Assembly (NCBI GenBank): GCA_021803025.1
Contig: JAJZQV010000001.1
Location: forward strand, 38,441 to 102,440
Source: Actinomycetes bacterium
GTDB lineage: Bacteria; Actinomycetota; Actinomycetes; Propionibacteriales; Propionibacteriaceae
DNA length: 64,000 nucleotides
Direction of reading: 5' to 3'
Shown: positions 17,865-25,649 of the stretch, piece by piece
How the letters are laid out: each line of letters starts with the position of its first letter
Numbering within the stretch: the first letter of the stretch is position 1
Position numbers and translations under genes: made by a program
Notes under the pieces: generated by a model
The model's input: only the letters and a program-made list of their open reading frames with translations
The model's database searches: none
What the model was told of the DNA's origin: nothing

Positions 17865-17922
17865 GCGCTTCATCCGCTACGGCGAGCAGGTGCTCGGCCT
17901 GGGCGAGAGGCTCGTGCGAGTC

Positions 17923-18061
17923 GACGAGAGGCCAGTTCGTGCGCCGACACGCCGTACCGGCCGCGCGTGTCGCGGCCTTTCGATGCGCTCCGCTCGGGGA
18001 GAGGACCTGTGCGCTCGGGGAGAGGACCTGTGCGCTCGGAGAGAAGCACAGGTCCTCTCCC
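17923..18061. repeat. Composite dispersed hairpin repeat, copy 2, with 21-bp units
   Basis: 17923-17982 repeats the hairpin of 4880-4941 with few changes. It is followed by 21-bp units at 17991-18011 and 18012-18032 (CGCTCGGGGAGAGGACCTGTG) and a partial third. GGGAGAGGACCTGTG (18018-18032) pairs perfectly with CACAGGTCCTCTCCC (18047-18061), a 15-bp stem positioned to terminate pyrE transcription. Confidence 0.75.
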
Positions 18062-18149
18062 GGTGGGCCGAGTGCAGCCGCAGGCCCCTGAGGGACCTTC
18101 GCTGGAGATGGGGTGAGACGCCCGTTCGTGCTTGGCGGCCGGGGTTAGC

Positions 18150-19538
18150 GTGAAACACGTGGGCCAGCCAGGAATCCGTACAGTCGGCGAGCTTCGCGCG
18201 TCAGGGCACGAGCAGGAGTCGTTGCGGGAGGAGATCCGCAGGAACCTCCTCGCCGCGCTCGCAGAGGGCCGCGACCCCTGGCCCGGTATCCACGGCTTCG
18301 ACCGCACGGTCATCCCCCAGCTCGAGCGCGCCCTCATCGCGGGCCACGACGTCGTCCTCCTCGGCGAGCGGGGCCAGGGCAAGACCCGGCTCCTCCGCAC
18401 GCTCTCCGGGCTGCTCGACGAGTGGTCGCCGGTCATCGCCGGATCGGAGCTCGGCGAGCACCCGTACGATCCCATCACCGCCGAGTCCCGGCGCCGCGCC
18501 ATCGAGCTCGGCGACTCGCTGCCGGTAGCGTGGCGGCACCGGTCGGAGCGGTACGCCGAGAAGCTCGCCACCCCCGACACCTCTGTCGCGGACCTCATCG
18601 GCGACGTCGACCCGATGCGCGTCGCGGAAGGACGCCGCCTCGGCGACCCGGAGACGATCCACTTCGGCCTCATCCCCCGTAGCCACCGCGGCATCGTGGC
18701 GATCAACGAGCTCCCCGACCTCGCCGAGCGCATCCAGGTCTCGATGCTCAACGTCATGGAGGAGCGGGACATCCAGATCCGCGGGTACGTCCTGCGGCTG
18801 CCCCTCGACGTCCTCGTCGTCGCGTCCGCGAACCCTGAGGACTACACGAACCGCGGCCGCATCATCACGCCGCTCAAGGACCGCTTCGGCGCCGAGATCC
18901 GCACCCACTACCCGCTCGAGCTCGCCGACGAGATCGCCGTCATCCTCCAGGAGGCGAAGCTCGTCGCCGACCTGCCCGAGCCCCTCGTCGAGATCCTCGC
19001 GCGCTTCACACGCCAGCTCCGCTCCTCGCCCGCCGTGAACCAGCGCTCCGGTGTCTCCGCGCGGTTCGCGATCGCCGGCGCAGAGACCATCGCGGCGGCC
19101 GCCCGCCACAGGGCGACGCTCCGGGGCGAGGACGAGGCCGTCGCCCGGGTCGTCGACCTCGAGAGCGCCGTCGACGTGCTCGGCGGCAAGATCGAGTTCG
19201 AGTCCGGCGAGGAGGGCCGCGAGCGCGACATTCTCGACCACCTCCTGCGTATGGCGACCGCCGAGACCGTCCGCGAGCTGTACCGGGGCATCGACCTCGG
19301 CCCGCTCGTCGACGCGCTCGACGGGTCGATCACGGTGACGACCGGCGAGCAGGTGACCGCGAAGGAGTTCGTGGACACGCTGCCGCGACTCAACGGCACG
19401 TACGACGCCGTTGCCGAACGCTTCGGCGCGACGTCCGCGGGCGAGCGTGCGAGCGCGATCGAGCTGGCGCTCGAGGGGCTCTACCTCGCCCGCCGCATCT
19501 CGAAGGACTCCGGCGACGGAGAGACCTTGTATGGATAG
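18150..19538 (+). CDS. MoxR-like AAA+ ATPase (magnesium-chelatase ChlI related)
   Basis: The 462-residue AAA+ protein has Walker A GERGQGKTRLL near residue 76, an INELPDL segment in the Walker B region, and sensor segment VVASANPEDYTNRGR, typical of the MoxR/ChlI group. These ATPases usually act with a von Willebrand A partner to assemble or activate other proteins. The 3' end overlaps the VWA gene by 8 bp, so the two are coupled. GTG 18150 is chosen; GTG 18159 is equally possible and no clear Shine-Dalgarno decides. The target of the pair is unknown. Confidence 0.85.
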   Translation: MKHVGQPGIRTVGELRASGHEQESLREEIRRNLLAALAEGRDPWPGIHGFDRTVIPQLERALIAGHDVVLLGERGQGKTRLLRTLSGLLDEWSPVIAGSELGEHPYDPITAESRRRAIELGDSLPVAWRHRSERYAEKLATPDTSVADLIGDVDPMRVAEGRRLGDPETIHFGLIPRSHRGIVAINELPDLAERIQVSMLNVMEERDIQIRGYVLRLPLDVLVVASANPEDYTNRGRIITPLKDRFGAEIRTHYPLELADEIAVILQEAKLVADLPEPLVEILARFTRQLRSSPAVNQRSGVSARFAIAGAETIAAAARHRATLRGEDEAVARVVDLESAVDVLGGKIEFESGEEGRERDILDHLLRMATAETVRELYRGIDLGPLVDALDGSITVTTGEQVTAKEFVDTLPRLNGTYDAVAERFGATSAGERASAIELALEGLYLARRISKDSGDGETLYG

Positions 19539-21522
19539 GCGTCGCAGGCGGTCACGGTACGGGCGGTACGCGGGCGGCCCCGACCCGCTCGCGCCCCCGG
19601 TCGACCTGGCCGAGGCGCTCAAGGCGGTCACGGACGACGTCATGGCCGGCTACTCCCCCGAGGGAGCCCTCCGCGAGTACCTGCGGCGCGGGGGACGCGA
19701 GCAGCGCGGGCTCGACGACCTCGCCCGCGAGGTGCACCGCCGGCGCCAGGAGCTGCTGCGCAACCATCGCCTCGACGGGACGCTCGAGGAGGTGAAGCGG
19801 CTCCTCGACGCGGCCGTGCTGTCGGAGCGCAAGCAGCTCGCCCGCGACGCGACCATGGACGACGGCGACCGGGCGCTGCGCGAGATGACGCTCGACAGTC
19901 TCCCCAGCTCGACGGCGGCCGCGGTGAGCTCGCTCAGCTCGTACGACTGGCAGTCCTCGGACGCCCGCGAGTCGTACGACAAGATCAAGGACCTGCTCGG
20001 CCGCGAGATGCTCGACCAGCGCTTCGCCGGCATGAAGCAGGCGCTGGAGAACGCCACGGACGAGGACCGCCAGGCCGTCTCGGAGATGCTGTCGGACCTC
20101 AACCATCTCCTCGAGGCCCATAGGCGCGGGGAGGACACGCGCGAGATGATGCGCGACTTCATGGCGAAGCACGGACAGTTCTTCCCGGAGAACCCCCAGA
20201 CGGTCGAGGAGCTCATCGACGCGCTCGCTGAGCGCGCCGCCGCCGCCCAGCGCATGATGCGGTCGATGTCGCAGGAGCAGCGCGACGAGCTCATGGCCTT
20301 GTCGGCGCAGGCCTTCGGCTCGCCGGAGCTGGCCCAGCAGCTCGGCCGGCTCGACGCGAACCTCCAGGCGCTGCGGCCCGGTGGGGACTGGTCAGGACAG
20401 GAGTCGTTCAGCGGCGACGAGGGGCTCGGCCTGGGCGACGGGACCGGCGTGCTGCAGGACCTCGCGGAGCTCGAGTCGCTGGCCGAGCAGCTGGGCCAGG
20501 GGTACGGGGGTGCGCACCTCGACGACGTCGATGTCGACGCCCTCGCGCGGCAGCTCGGTGAGGAGGCTGCGATCTCCGCGCGACGACTGGCCGAGATCGA
20601 GCGTCAGATGCGGTCGTCAGGGCTTCTGCGCCGCACCCCGGACGGGTCGCTGCGCCTCTCCCCCGCCGCCATGCGCCGGCTCGGGAAGTCGCTCCTCGAG
20701 GACGCCGCGAAGCACCTGTCCGGACGTACGGGCTCCCGCGACACGCGGCTCGCCGGCGCCGCGGGCGACCAGACGGGCGCCAGCCGCGAGTGGGCGTTCG
20801 GCGACACCGAGCCGTGGGACGTCACCCGGACGATCACCAACGCCGTCCGCCGCACCGTCGTCGAGGGCGCCGACCCGAGCAAGGGCCTGCGCATCGACGT
20901 GCGCGACGTCGAGGTGGCCGAGACCGAGGCCCGTACCCAGTCGGCGGTCGCGCTGCTCGTCGACGTCTCGTACTCCATGGCGGCCGAGGGCCGGTGGGTG
21001 CCGATGAAGCGCACGGCGCTGGCGCTGCACCACCTCGTCTCGACCCGCTACCGCGGCGACCGGCTCGAGCTCGTGACGTTCGGCTACCTCGCGCAGACGA
21101 TGGACATCGACGAGCTCACGGGGCTGTCGGCGGTACGGGAGCAGGGCACCAACCTCCACCACGCCCTCCTTCTGGCCGAGAAGTTCTTCCGGGAGCACCC
21201 GACGATGCAGCCCGTCCTCCTCGTCGTGACCGATGGCGAGCCGACGGCCCACCTGACCGGCGAGGGCCACGCCTGGTTCGCGTACCCGCCCGACGACGAG
21301 ACGCTCCGTCTCACCATCCAGGCACTGGACCAGGTGGCGCGGCGCGGCACGCAGACGACGTTCTTCCGGCTCGGCGACGACCCCGGCCTCGCGCGGTTCA
21401 TGGGCACGCTCGCGGAGCGGGTCGACGGGCGCGTCGTCTCCCCGGAGCTCGACGAGCTGGGAACGGCCGTCGTCGACTCGTACCTACGGTCCCGCAGGGC
21501 CGCGCAGACCTGGTACGACTGA
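19531..21522 (+). CDS. VWA-domain protein partner of the MoxR-like ATPase
   Basis: The 663-residue protein starts with a very basic segment (MDRRRRRSRYGRY). A long, mostly helical acidic middle follows. The C-terminal von Willebrand A domain begins near residue 470 with the MIDAS-type DVSYSM and has the later TDGEPTAH. No signal peptide or membrane segment is seen, so it is cytoplasmic. ATG 19531 lies inside the end of the ATPase gene. The TGA at 21520-21522 is within the first of three GACTGAGC repeats. Confidence 0.85.
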   Translation: MDRRRRRSRYGRYAGGPDPLAPPVDLAEALKAVTDDVMAGYSPEGALREYLRRGGREQRGLDDLAREVHRRRQELLRNHRLDGTLEEVKRLLDAAVLSERKQLARDATMDDGDRALREMTLDSLPSSTAAAVSSLSSYDWQSSDARESYDKIKDLLGREMLDQRFAGMKQALENATDEDRQAVSEMLSDLNHLLEAHRRGEDTREMMRDFMAKHGQFFPENPQTVEELIDALAERAAAAQRMMRSMSQEQRDELMALSAQAFGSPELAQQLGRLDANLQALRPGGDWSGQESFSGDEGLGLGDGTGVLQDLAELESLAEQLGQGYGGAHLDDVDVDALARQLGEEAAISARRLAEIERQMRSSGLLRRTPDGSLRLSPAAMRRLGKSLLEDAAKHLSGRTGSRDTRLAGAAGDQTGASREWAFGDTEPWDVTRTITNAVRRTVVEGADPSKGLRIDVRDVEVAETEARTQSAVALLVDVSYSMAAEGRWVPMKRTALALHHLVSTRYRGDRLELVTFGYLAQTMDIDELTGLSAVREQGTNLHHALLLAEKFFREHPTMQPVLLVVTDGEPTAHLTGEGHAWFAYPPDDETLRLTIQALDQVARRGTQTTFFRLGDDPGLARFMGTLAERVDGRVVSPELDELGTAVVDSYLRSRRAAQTWYD

Positions 21523-21553
21523 GCCCCCGTCCCCGACTGAGCCCCCTGGTTGT

Positions 21554-21604
21554 GACTGAGCACCGTACGTGGCTGGTGCTCTGACACGCCCGCGGTGCTC
21601 AGTC
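21554..21604. terminator. Hairpin of GACTGAGCACCG repeats after the VWA gene
   Basis: GACTGAGCACCG (21554-21565) and CGGTGCTCAGTC (21593-21604) are perfect 12-bp complements. Two related GACTGAGCCCC copies precede them, one holding the VWA stop codon. No T-tract follows, so it is a stem-only terminator candidate or a repeat element. Confidence 0.5.
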
Positions 21605-21690
21605 GGCATCGACACGAGGGAACGCCACCGAGCTTGACGATGACGATCCTCATGAGTCCTCCTGGATGTTGGTCCTGTCACGGTATCTAG

Positions 21691-21706
21691 TGGATATCAA
21701 TATCCA
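21691..21706. promoter_or_regulatory. Palindromic operator upstream of the HxlR regulator
   Basis: TGGATATCAATATCCA is a perfect inverted repeat (7-bp arms) 20 bp before the HxlR GTG, in an AT-rich patch. It is the likely self-operator. On the minus strand, GGAGGACTC followed by ATG at 21653 (MRIVIVKLGG) looks like the start of a gene that is then interrupted, possibly the remains of the usual divergent target. Confidence 0.55.
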
Positions 21707-21726
21707 TAGACGGCTACAGTTCCCTT

Positions 21727-22101
21727 GTGAATAGCGAGCGGCTCCCCGACGTCATGGACCCGGACTGCCGGGAGGTGCTGCGGCGGATCGGCGAGCGGTG
21801 GACGCCTCTGGTCATCGAGGCGCTGAGCGGCGGCTCGCTGCGCTTCACCCGGCTCCGCGAGGCGGTCGGCGGGGTGACGCCCCGCGTGCTCACGGCGACA
21901 CTGCGAGGGCTGGAGCAGGACGGCCTCGTCACCCGGACGATCTATGCCGAGGTCCCTCCGCGCGTCGAGTACGCCCTGACGCCTCTGGGGTCGTCGCTCC
22001 TCGAGCCCATCCGCGTCAACCGCCGCTGGGCCGAGACCCACCTCGACGAGGTGCTCGCCGCCCGCGACCGCTGGGACGCCCGCGAGGAGTCACCGGTCTG
22101 A
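21727..22101 (+). CDS. HxlR family transcriptional regulator
   Basis: The 124-residue winged-helix protein has the HxlR features: a conserved CREVLRRIGERWTPLVIEAL segment near residues 14-33, LRFTRLREAVGGVTPRVLTATLRGLEQDGLV as recognition region, and a C-terminal LTPLGSSLLEPI. GTG 21727 is used. Such regulators often control a divergent oxidoreductase gene. Here only a very short minus-strand remnant is visible upstream, so its present target is unclear. Confidence 0.88.
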   Translation: MNSERLPDVMDPDCREVLRRIGERWTPLVIEALSGGSLRFTRLREAVGGVTPRVLTATLRGLEQDGLVTRTIYAEVPPRVEYALTPLGSSLLEPIRVNRRWAETHLDEVLAARDRWDAREESPV

Positions 22102-22152
22102 CACAGCGACCCGTACGCCTGGATCGGGGACGGCGTGGCTCAGGACCAGTCG

Positions 22153-22214
22153 GGGCGAAGGCGGGCTGCCGCACGGTCGGGCGAAGGCGGGCTGCCGCAC
22201 GGTCGGGCGAAGGC
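22153..22214. repeat. 26-bp tandem repeat, 2.4 copies
   Basis: GGGCGAAGGCGGGCTGCCGC plus ACGGTC repeats at 22153-22178 and 22179-22204, with a partial third copy, in the gap between the HxlR gene and the GH20 gene. The repeats are G+C rich and have no coding continuity. Confidence 0.7.
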
Positions 22215-22273
22215 CGGCCGCCGGTCGGGGCGCGGGTCGAGCCCGCTGGCGGGCTAGTCTCGCGGGTGGATCT

Positions 22274-22343
22274 CCATTCAGTGCACGTCAGGCGGCCGCC
22301 GATGCGCATGTGCACCGGCGACCCGCTGTCTGCCACTGAATGG
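22274..22343. repeat. Dispersed 70-bp hairpin element, copy 2
   Basis: Arms CCATTCAGTG (22274-22283) and CACTGAATGG (22334-22343) are perfect complements, and the inner sequence matches the element at 8516-8585. It again lies just beyond the stop of a minus-strand gene (GH20) and between convergent genes. Confidence 0.7.
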
Positions 22344-22364
22344 CGCAGAGGCGCCGCACCCGAC

Positions 22365-23603
22365 CTACGACAGGGGCCGATGCCCGATCCCGAGCGCTGC
22401 GAGCGCCTCGAGACGAGCGGGGAGGTTCGCGAGGAAGTCCTCGTAGGGCGGCCGGGTCGCTCCGTACCAGCCGATGTCGGCCACGGCCACGAGCCGCGGG
22501 AACGCCATGTACCAGAGGTGCTCGGGGCTCGGGATGTACTCGCTCCACAGCTGGGCCTGCAGCCCGAGGATGTGCGACGGCTCGACGCCCCCCTCATAGG
22601 GGTCGTACGCGTACACGTCGGCCAGCGTCGCGCCCGGCCCGATGGCCAGCGGCTCGCCGTCGTCGTCGCCGTGTGCGTGGTCGAAGTACAGGCGATCCGG
22701 GGCCTGGACGACGTCGAGGCCGGCCTGGGTGGCACGGCGCGCGGCCTCCGTCCAGCTCCGCCACGCGACGACGACCGGGTCGCCCTCGGGCACCCCCTCG
22801 TCGATGATCTCGTCCCACCCGACCAGGCGTCGGCCGCGTGACGCGAGGAAAGCGCCGATCCTGTTCGTGAACCAGCGCTGGAGCCCGCCCACACCGTCCA
22901 GCCCGAGGGCGCGGCACTGCGCCTGCGCCGTCGGCGACGCCTCCCACTCGACGAGCGGGCACTCGTCGCCGCCGATGTGCACGTACGGGCTGTCGAAGAC
23001 GTCGAGAACCTCGCCGAGGATGTCGGTGCAGAACGCGACCCCCGCCTCGTCCACCCGCAGCACCTCCGGGTAGATGCCCCAGCTCCGGCCCACTCCCAAC
23101 ACGTCGGGCTCGTACCCCAGCTCCGGATAGGCGGCCCGTGCGGCCCGCATGTGGCCGGGCATGTCGATCTCCGGCATCACGGTGATGCCCCGCTCGCGCG
23201 CGAAGGCGACGAGGTCCCGCAGCTCGTCCTGGGTGTAGAAGCCGCCGTGCCGGACGCCGTCGTAGCTGTTGAGGTCGTTCTCCGGATGCAGCGCGTGGTC
23301 GTGGTAGTTGCCGGGACGGCCGACGACCGTCTCGTCGCGCCAGGCGCCGACCTCGGTGAGCCGGGGCCAGGTCTTGGACTCGAACCGCCATCCCTGGTCG
23401 TCGGTGAGGTGCAGGTGGAGCACGTTGAGGCGCAGCAGCGACATGGCCTCGACGAGCCGCCGCACCTCCTCGATCGGCAGGAAGTGGCGGGCGACGTCGA
23501 GCATCACGCCTCTCCACGCGAAGGCGGGTGTGATGGCGGCGGGGTCGACCGGAGCAGGCGGGGGCGAAGCGCCCGGGACGGCGGGCTGGGCTGAGGCGGT
23601 CAC
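22365..23603 (-). CDS. Beta-N-acetylhexosaminidase, glycoside hydrolase family 20
   Basis: The 412-residue protein is a GH20 catalytic barrel: WRGVMLDVARHFLP at the start, LHLHLTDDQGWR, EIDMPGHM, and the catalytic Asp-Glu pair in HIGGDECP. It would release terminal GlcNAc or GalNAc. The N-terminal GH20b domain is absent, and the first 27 residues are Pro/Ala rich rather than a signal peptide, suggesting a cytoplasmic enzyme acting on imported oligosaccharides. The GTG at 23603 overlaps the TGA of the upstream quinone reductase (GTGA). It could feed the hexosamine kinase at 8628-9725, though they are not linked. Confidence 0.9.
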   Translation of the reverse strand: MTASAQPAVPGASPPPAPVDPAAITPAFAWRGVMLDVARHFLPIEEVRRLVEAMSLLRLNVLHLHLTDDQGWRFESKTWPRLTEVGAWRDETVVGRPGNYHDHALHPENDLNSYDGVRHGGFYTQDELRDLVAFARERGITVMPEIDMPGHMRAARAAYPELGYEPDVLGVGRSWGIYPEVLRVDEAGVAFCTDILGEVLDVFDSPYVHIGGDECPLVEWEASPTAQAQCRALGLDGVGGLQRWFTNRIGAFLASRGRRLVGWDEIIDEGVPEGDPVVVAWRSWTEAARRATQAGLDVVQAPDRLYFDHAHGDDDGEPLAIGPGATLADVYAYDPYEGGVEPSHILGLQAQLWSEYIPSPEHLWYMAFPRLVAVADIGWYGATRPPYEDFLANLPARLEALAALGIGHRPLS

Positions 23604-24583
23604 GGTACGAGGATCACCTTTCCCGTGGTCGCCCGCCCTTCGAGCGCGCGGTGTGCCTCGACGGCGTCGGCCAGCGTGTACCGCGCTCCGATGCGGACGG
23701 TGAGCTTCCCGGTCCGTACGGCCTCGAACACCTCGCCGCCTCGCCAGCGGAGCTCCTGGGTCGTGGCGACGTAGTGGCCGAGCGTCGGGCGGGTGAGGAA
23801 CAGCGAGCCGCCGGCGTTGAGCCGCTGGATGTCGAAGGGGGGCACCTGCCCGCTGGAGCCGCCGAAGAGGACCATCATGCCGCGGGGGCGCAGGCTCGCG
23901 AGCGAGGCGTCGAAGGTGGCCTTGCCCACCCCGTCGTACACCGCCGCGACGCCCTCGCCCGCCGTCACCTCGCGGACGCGCGGTGGCAGGTCCTTGGTGA
24001 GGTCGTCGAGCTGGTCGTAGCGGATGACGATGTCGGCACCCGCCTCGTGCGCGAGCCCGGCCTTGAGGTCGGTGGAGACCGTACCGATGACGCGGCCGCC
24101 GCGCGCGACGACGAGCTGGGTGAGCAGCAGGCCGACACCGCCCGCGGCGGCGTGGATGAGCACGGTGTCACCGGGCTGTACGGGGTAGGTGGAGGAGCAG
24201 AGGTAGTGGGCGGTCATGCCCTGCAGCGGCAGCGCACCGGCCGTCTCGAGGTCAACCTCGTCCGGCACGGGGAGCAGCCTGTCGGCGGGGACGACGACGA
24301 GGTCTGCGTACGAGCCGGGGGCGTCCGACCACGCGACGCGGTCGCCGACCGAGACGCCGCCCACCCCGGGGCCGAGCGCGACCACCTCACCCGCACCCTC
24401 GCTGCCCACGATGTGGGGGAAGGGCACCTGGTAGATGCCGCTGCGCCGGTACGTGTCGATGAAGTTGACGCCCGCGGCCGCCACCTTCACCAGCACCTGG
24501 CCGCGCCCCGGTGTGGGGTCTGCCACCTCAACGAGTTCCAGAACCTCGGGTCCGCCCGCCTCGCGGGCCTGCACTGCACGCAT
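23600..24583 (-). CDS. qor: NADPH:quinone oxidoreductase, zeta-crystallin type
   Basis: The 327-residue medium-chain reductase lacks the catalytic-zinc cysteines. It has VLVKVAAAGVNFIDTYRRSGIY, the Qor-type N-terminal segment, and an NADPH site in HAAAGGVGLLLTQL. ATG at 24583 starts the homologous MRAVQAREAGGPEVLEL. It is translationally coupled to the GH20 gene downstream. A second member of the family is at 43352-44323. Confidence 0.88.
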   Translation of the reverse strand: MRAVQAREAGGPEVLELVEVADPTPGRGQVLVKVAAAGVNFIDTYRRSGIYQVPFPHIVGSEGAGEVVALGPGVGGVSVGDRVAWSDAPGSYADLVVVPADRLLPVPDEVDLETAGALPLQGMTAHYLCSSTYPVQPGDTVLIHAAAGGVGLLLTQLVVARGGRVIGTVSTDLKAGLAHEAGADIVIRYDQLDDLTKDLPPRVREVTAGEGVAAVYDGVGKATFDASLASLRPRGMMVLFGGSSGQVPPFDIQRLNAGGSLFLTRPTLGHYVATTQELRWRGGEVFEAVRTGKLTVRIGARYTLADAVEAHRALEGRATTGKVILVP

Positions 24584-24916
24584 GAAGCCGACTGTACGAC
24601 GCGACACGGTCCGGGTCCGGTCAGTCCCGCGCGCGTCGGGCGTCAGAGGCCCGCGATGATGTGCCCATGGCTGATGAGCGCCCCCTCGCCCGGACCCGCC
24701 GTGAGTGTGACCTCTCACGATTCGGTAACGAAAGTCGTCACGGTGACCGCGTTCCGCTCCTGGGTCGTGGGCGAGGCGGGGACGCTCCGCGAGGGTGAGC
24801 GCCGCCATCCCCGGCCGACGCTGGAGGCCCGACGACGTGCCGTCTCGCTCCCGCGCGGTTCAGGAGAGGGCGCGCGGCCACTCCCACATGACAAGGGGAT
24901 TCGCGGGAAGGACTGC
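24584..24916. other. Host intergenic gap left of the prophage
   Basis: There are 333 bases between the quinone reductase start and attL. I see no RNA gene and no convincing CDS. An ATG at 24667 opens 43 codons without a Shine-Dalgarno or recognisable sequence. Before integration this region lay just downstream of tRNA-Arg(ACG), so it could hold that gene's terminator. Confidence 0.4.
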
Positions 24917-24955
24917 TGGCGCGCTCGGAGGGACTCGAACCCCCAACCTGCTGAT
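24917..24955. mobile_element. attL: 39-bp core, displaced 3' half of tRNA-Arg
   Basis: This is identical over 39 bp to 39778-39816. On the minus strand it reads from the 3' side of the anticodon arm through the T arm and acceptor to the encoded CCA. It is the original chromosomal 3' half, cut off from its 5' half by integration, and cannot form a tRNA alone. Confidence 0.93.
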
Positions 24956-25057
24956 TGGGAGTCGCCGGCGGTCGTGCTGTCCTTCCCAGCGGCCGTTATG
25001 GCGCGTGAGGCCGGCCTCGAGCGTCGGGCCTACGTCCTCGAGGCGGTGGCCTCGTGA
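24956..25057 (+). other. Phage-side codons for the repressor C-terminal extension (used only in the circular form)
   Basis: Immediately after the attL core, 33 sense codons and TGA (25055-25057) follow in the same frame in which the attR core is read by the repressor. The peptide begins WESPAVVLSF and ends RRAYVLEAVAS. In the prophage these codons have no phage start upstream. When attL and attR recombine to attP they become residues 97-129 of the repressor. Confidence 0.75.
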
Positions 25058-25109
25058 AGGCCACGCGCAACCCCCTTGTCCTAGACCTGTTCACACGGGA
25101 GCGTGTCGC

Positions 25110-25370
25110 GTGAGCGCCATGGCAGAGCTGGCCGCCGCGCCAGTCGTACCCACACTGAGTTACCCCGACGCCGACGCGCTGGCCGATGTCATGGCGCTGA
25201 TCTCGGCCGGCTGCACCCTAGACGATATCGAGCCGTCGACCCGCGAACTCGCGGGGCGAGCACTGACGGCGCTCTGCGATGCCATGGCGGAGACGATGGC
25301 CGATCTCAAGGCCGGCTGGGCGGCGTCAGGCGCGGCGCTGATCGAGTCCCAATCGGGTGATCTGTCGTGA
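25110..25370 (+). CDS. Small phage protein between attP and integrase
   Basis: This 86-residue acidic, alanine-rich, mainly helical protein has a TLSYPDADALADVMALISAG segment. No family is recognised. GTG 25110 is preferred over ATG 25119 because GGGAG lies 8 nt upstream. In the circular phage it would follow the repressor stop by 52 bp on the same strand. An excisionase or accessory recombination role is possible from position only. Confidence 0.6.
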   Translation: MSAMAELAAAPVVPTLSYPDADALADVMALISAGCTLDDIEPSTRELAGRALTALCDAMAETMADLKAGWAASGAALIESQSGDLS

Positions 25371-25612
25371 GTTTGGACACCGACCCGGCCGGCGCTGTCT
25401 TGGGGGCAGCGCCGGCCTCATGGTGGGACGAGGCCGCGCAGCTCGCGGACGAGGCCGAGGCGCTACGGCACCGGATCGTCGGACTGACGGGCCGGGCGTC
25501 GAGGCACTACGGCGGTCATGACAGCGTGCTCGGATGCCAGGCCACGGAGGCCGGTCAGGTCGCGGCGGCGGGCCTGCTCGGGCTGCGGCGCCTGCTCGCC
25601 GCGACCCGCTAA
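25367..25612 (+). CDS. Small phage protein upstream of integrase
   Basis: This is an 81-residue helical protein (WWDEAAQLADEAEALRHRI), not recognised. Its GTG overlaps the TGA of the preceding gene (GTGA), so it is translationally coupled, and the integrase ATG follows 37 bp after its stop. It belongs to the repressor-integrase transcription unit of the circular phage. Confidence 0.6.
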   Translation: MSLDTDPAGAVLGAAPASWWDEAAQLADEAEALRHRIVGLTGRASRHYGGHDSVLGCQATEAGQVAAAGLLGLRRLLAATR

Positions 25613-25649
25613 GACTGCGTCAAGATTCTGTTACTAGGCTGTCAGACCG

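Noticed and set aside
24917..24955. A second tRNA-Arg gene at attL
   Set aside because: Only the 3' half is present; there is no 5' acceptor strand, D arm or anticodon, so it is the displaced att half.
23651..25057. A 468-residue plus-strand protein crossing attL
   Set aside because: Most of it is antisense to the quinone reductase gene. Only its last 33 codons matter, as the phage-side tail of the repressor frame.
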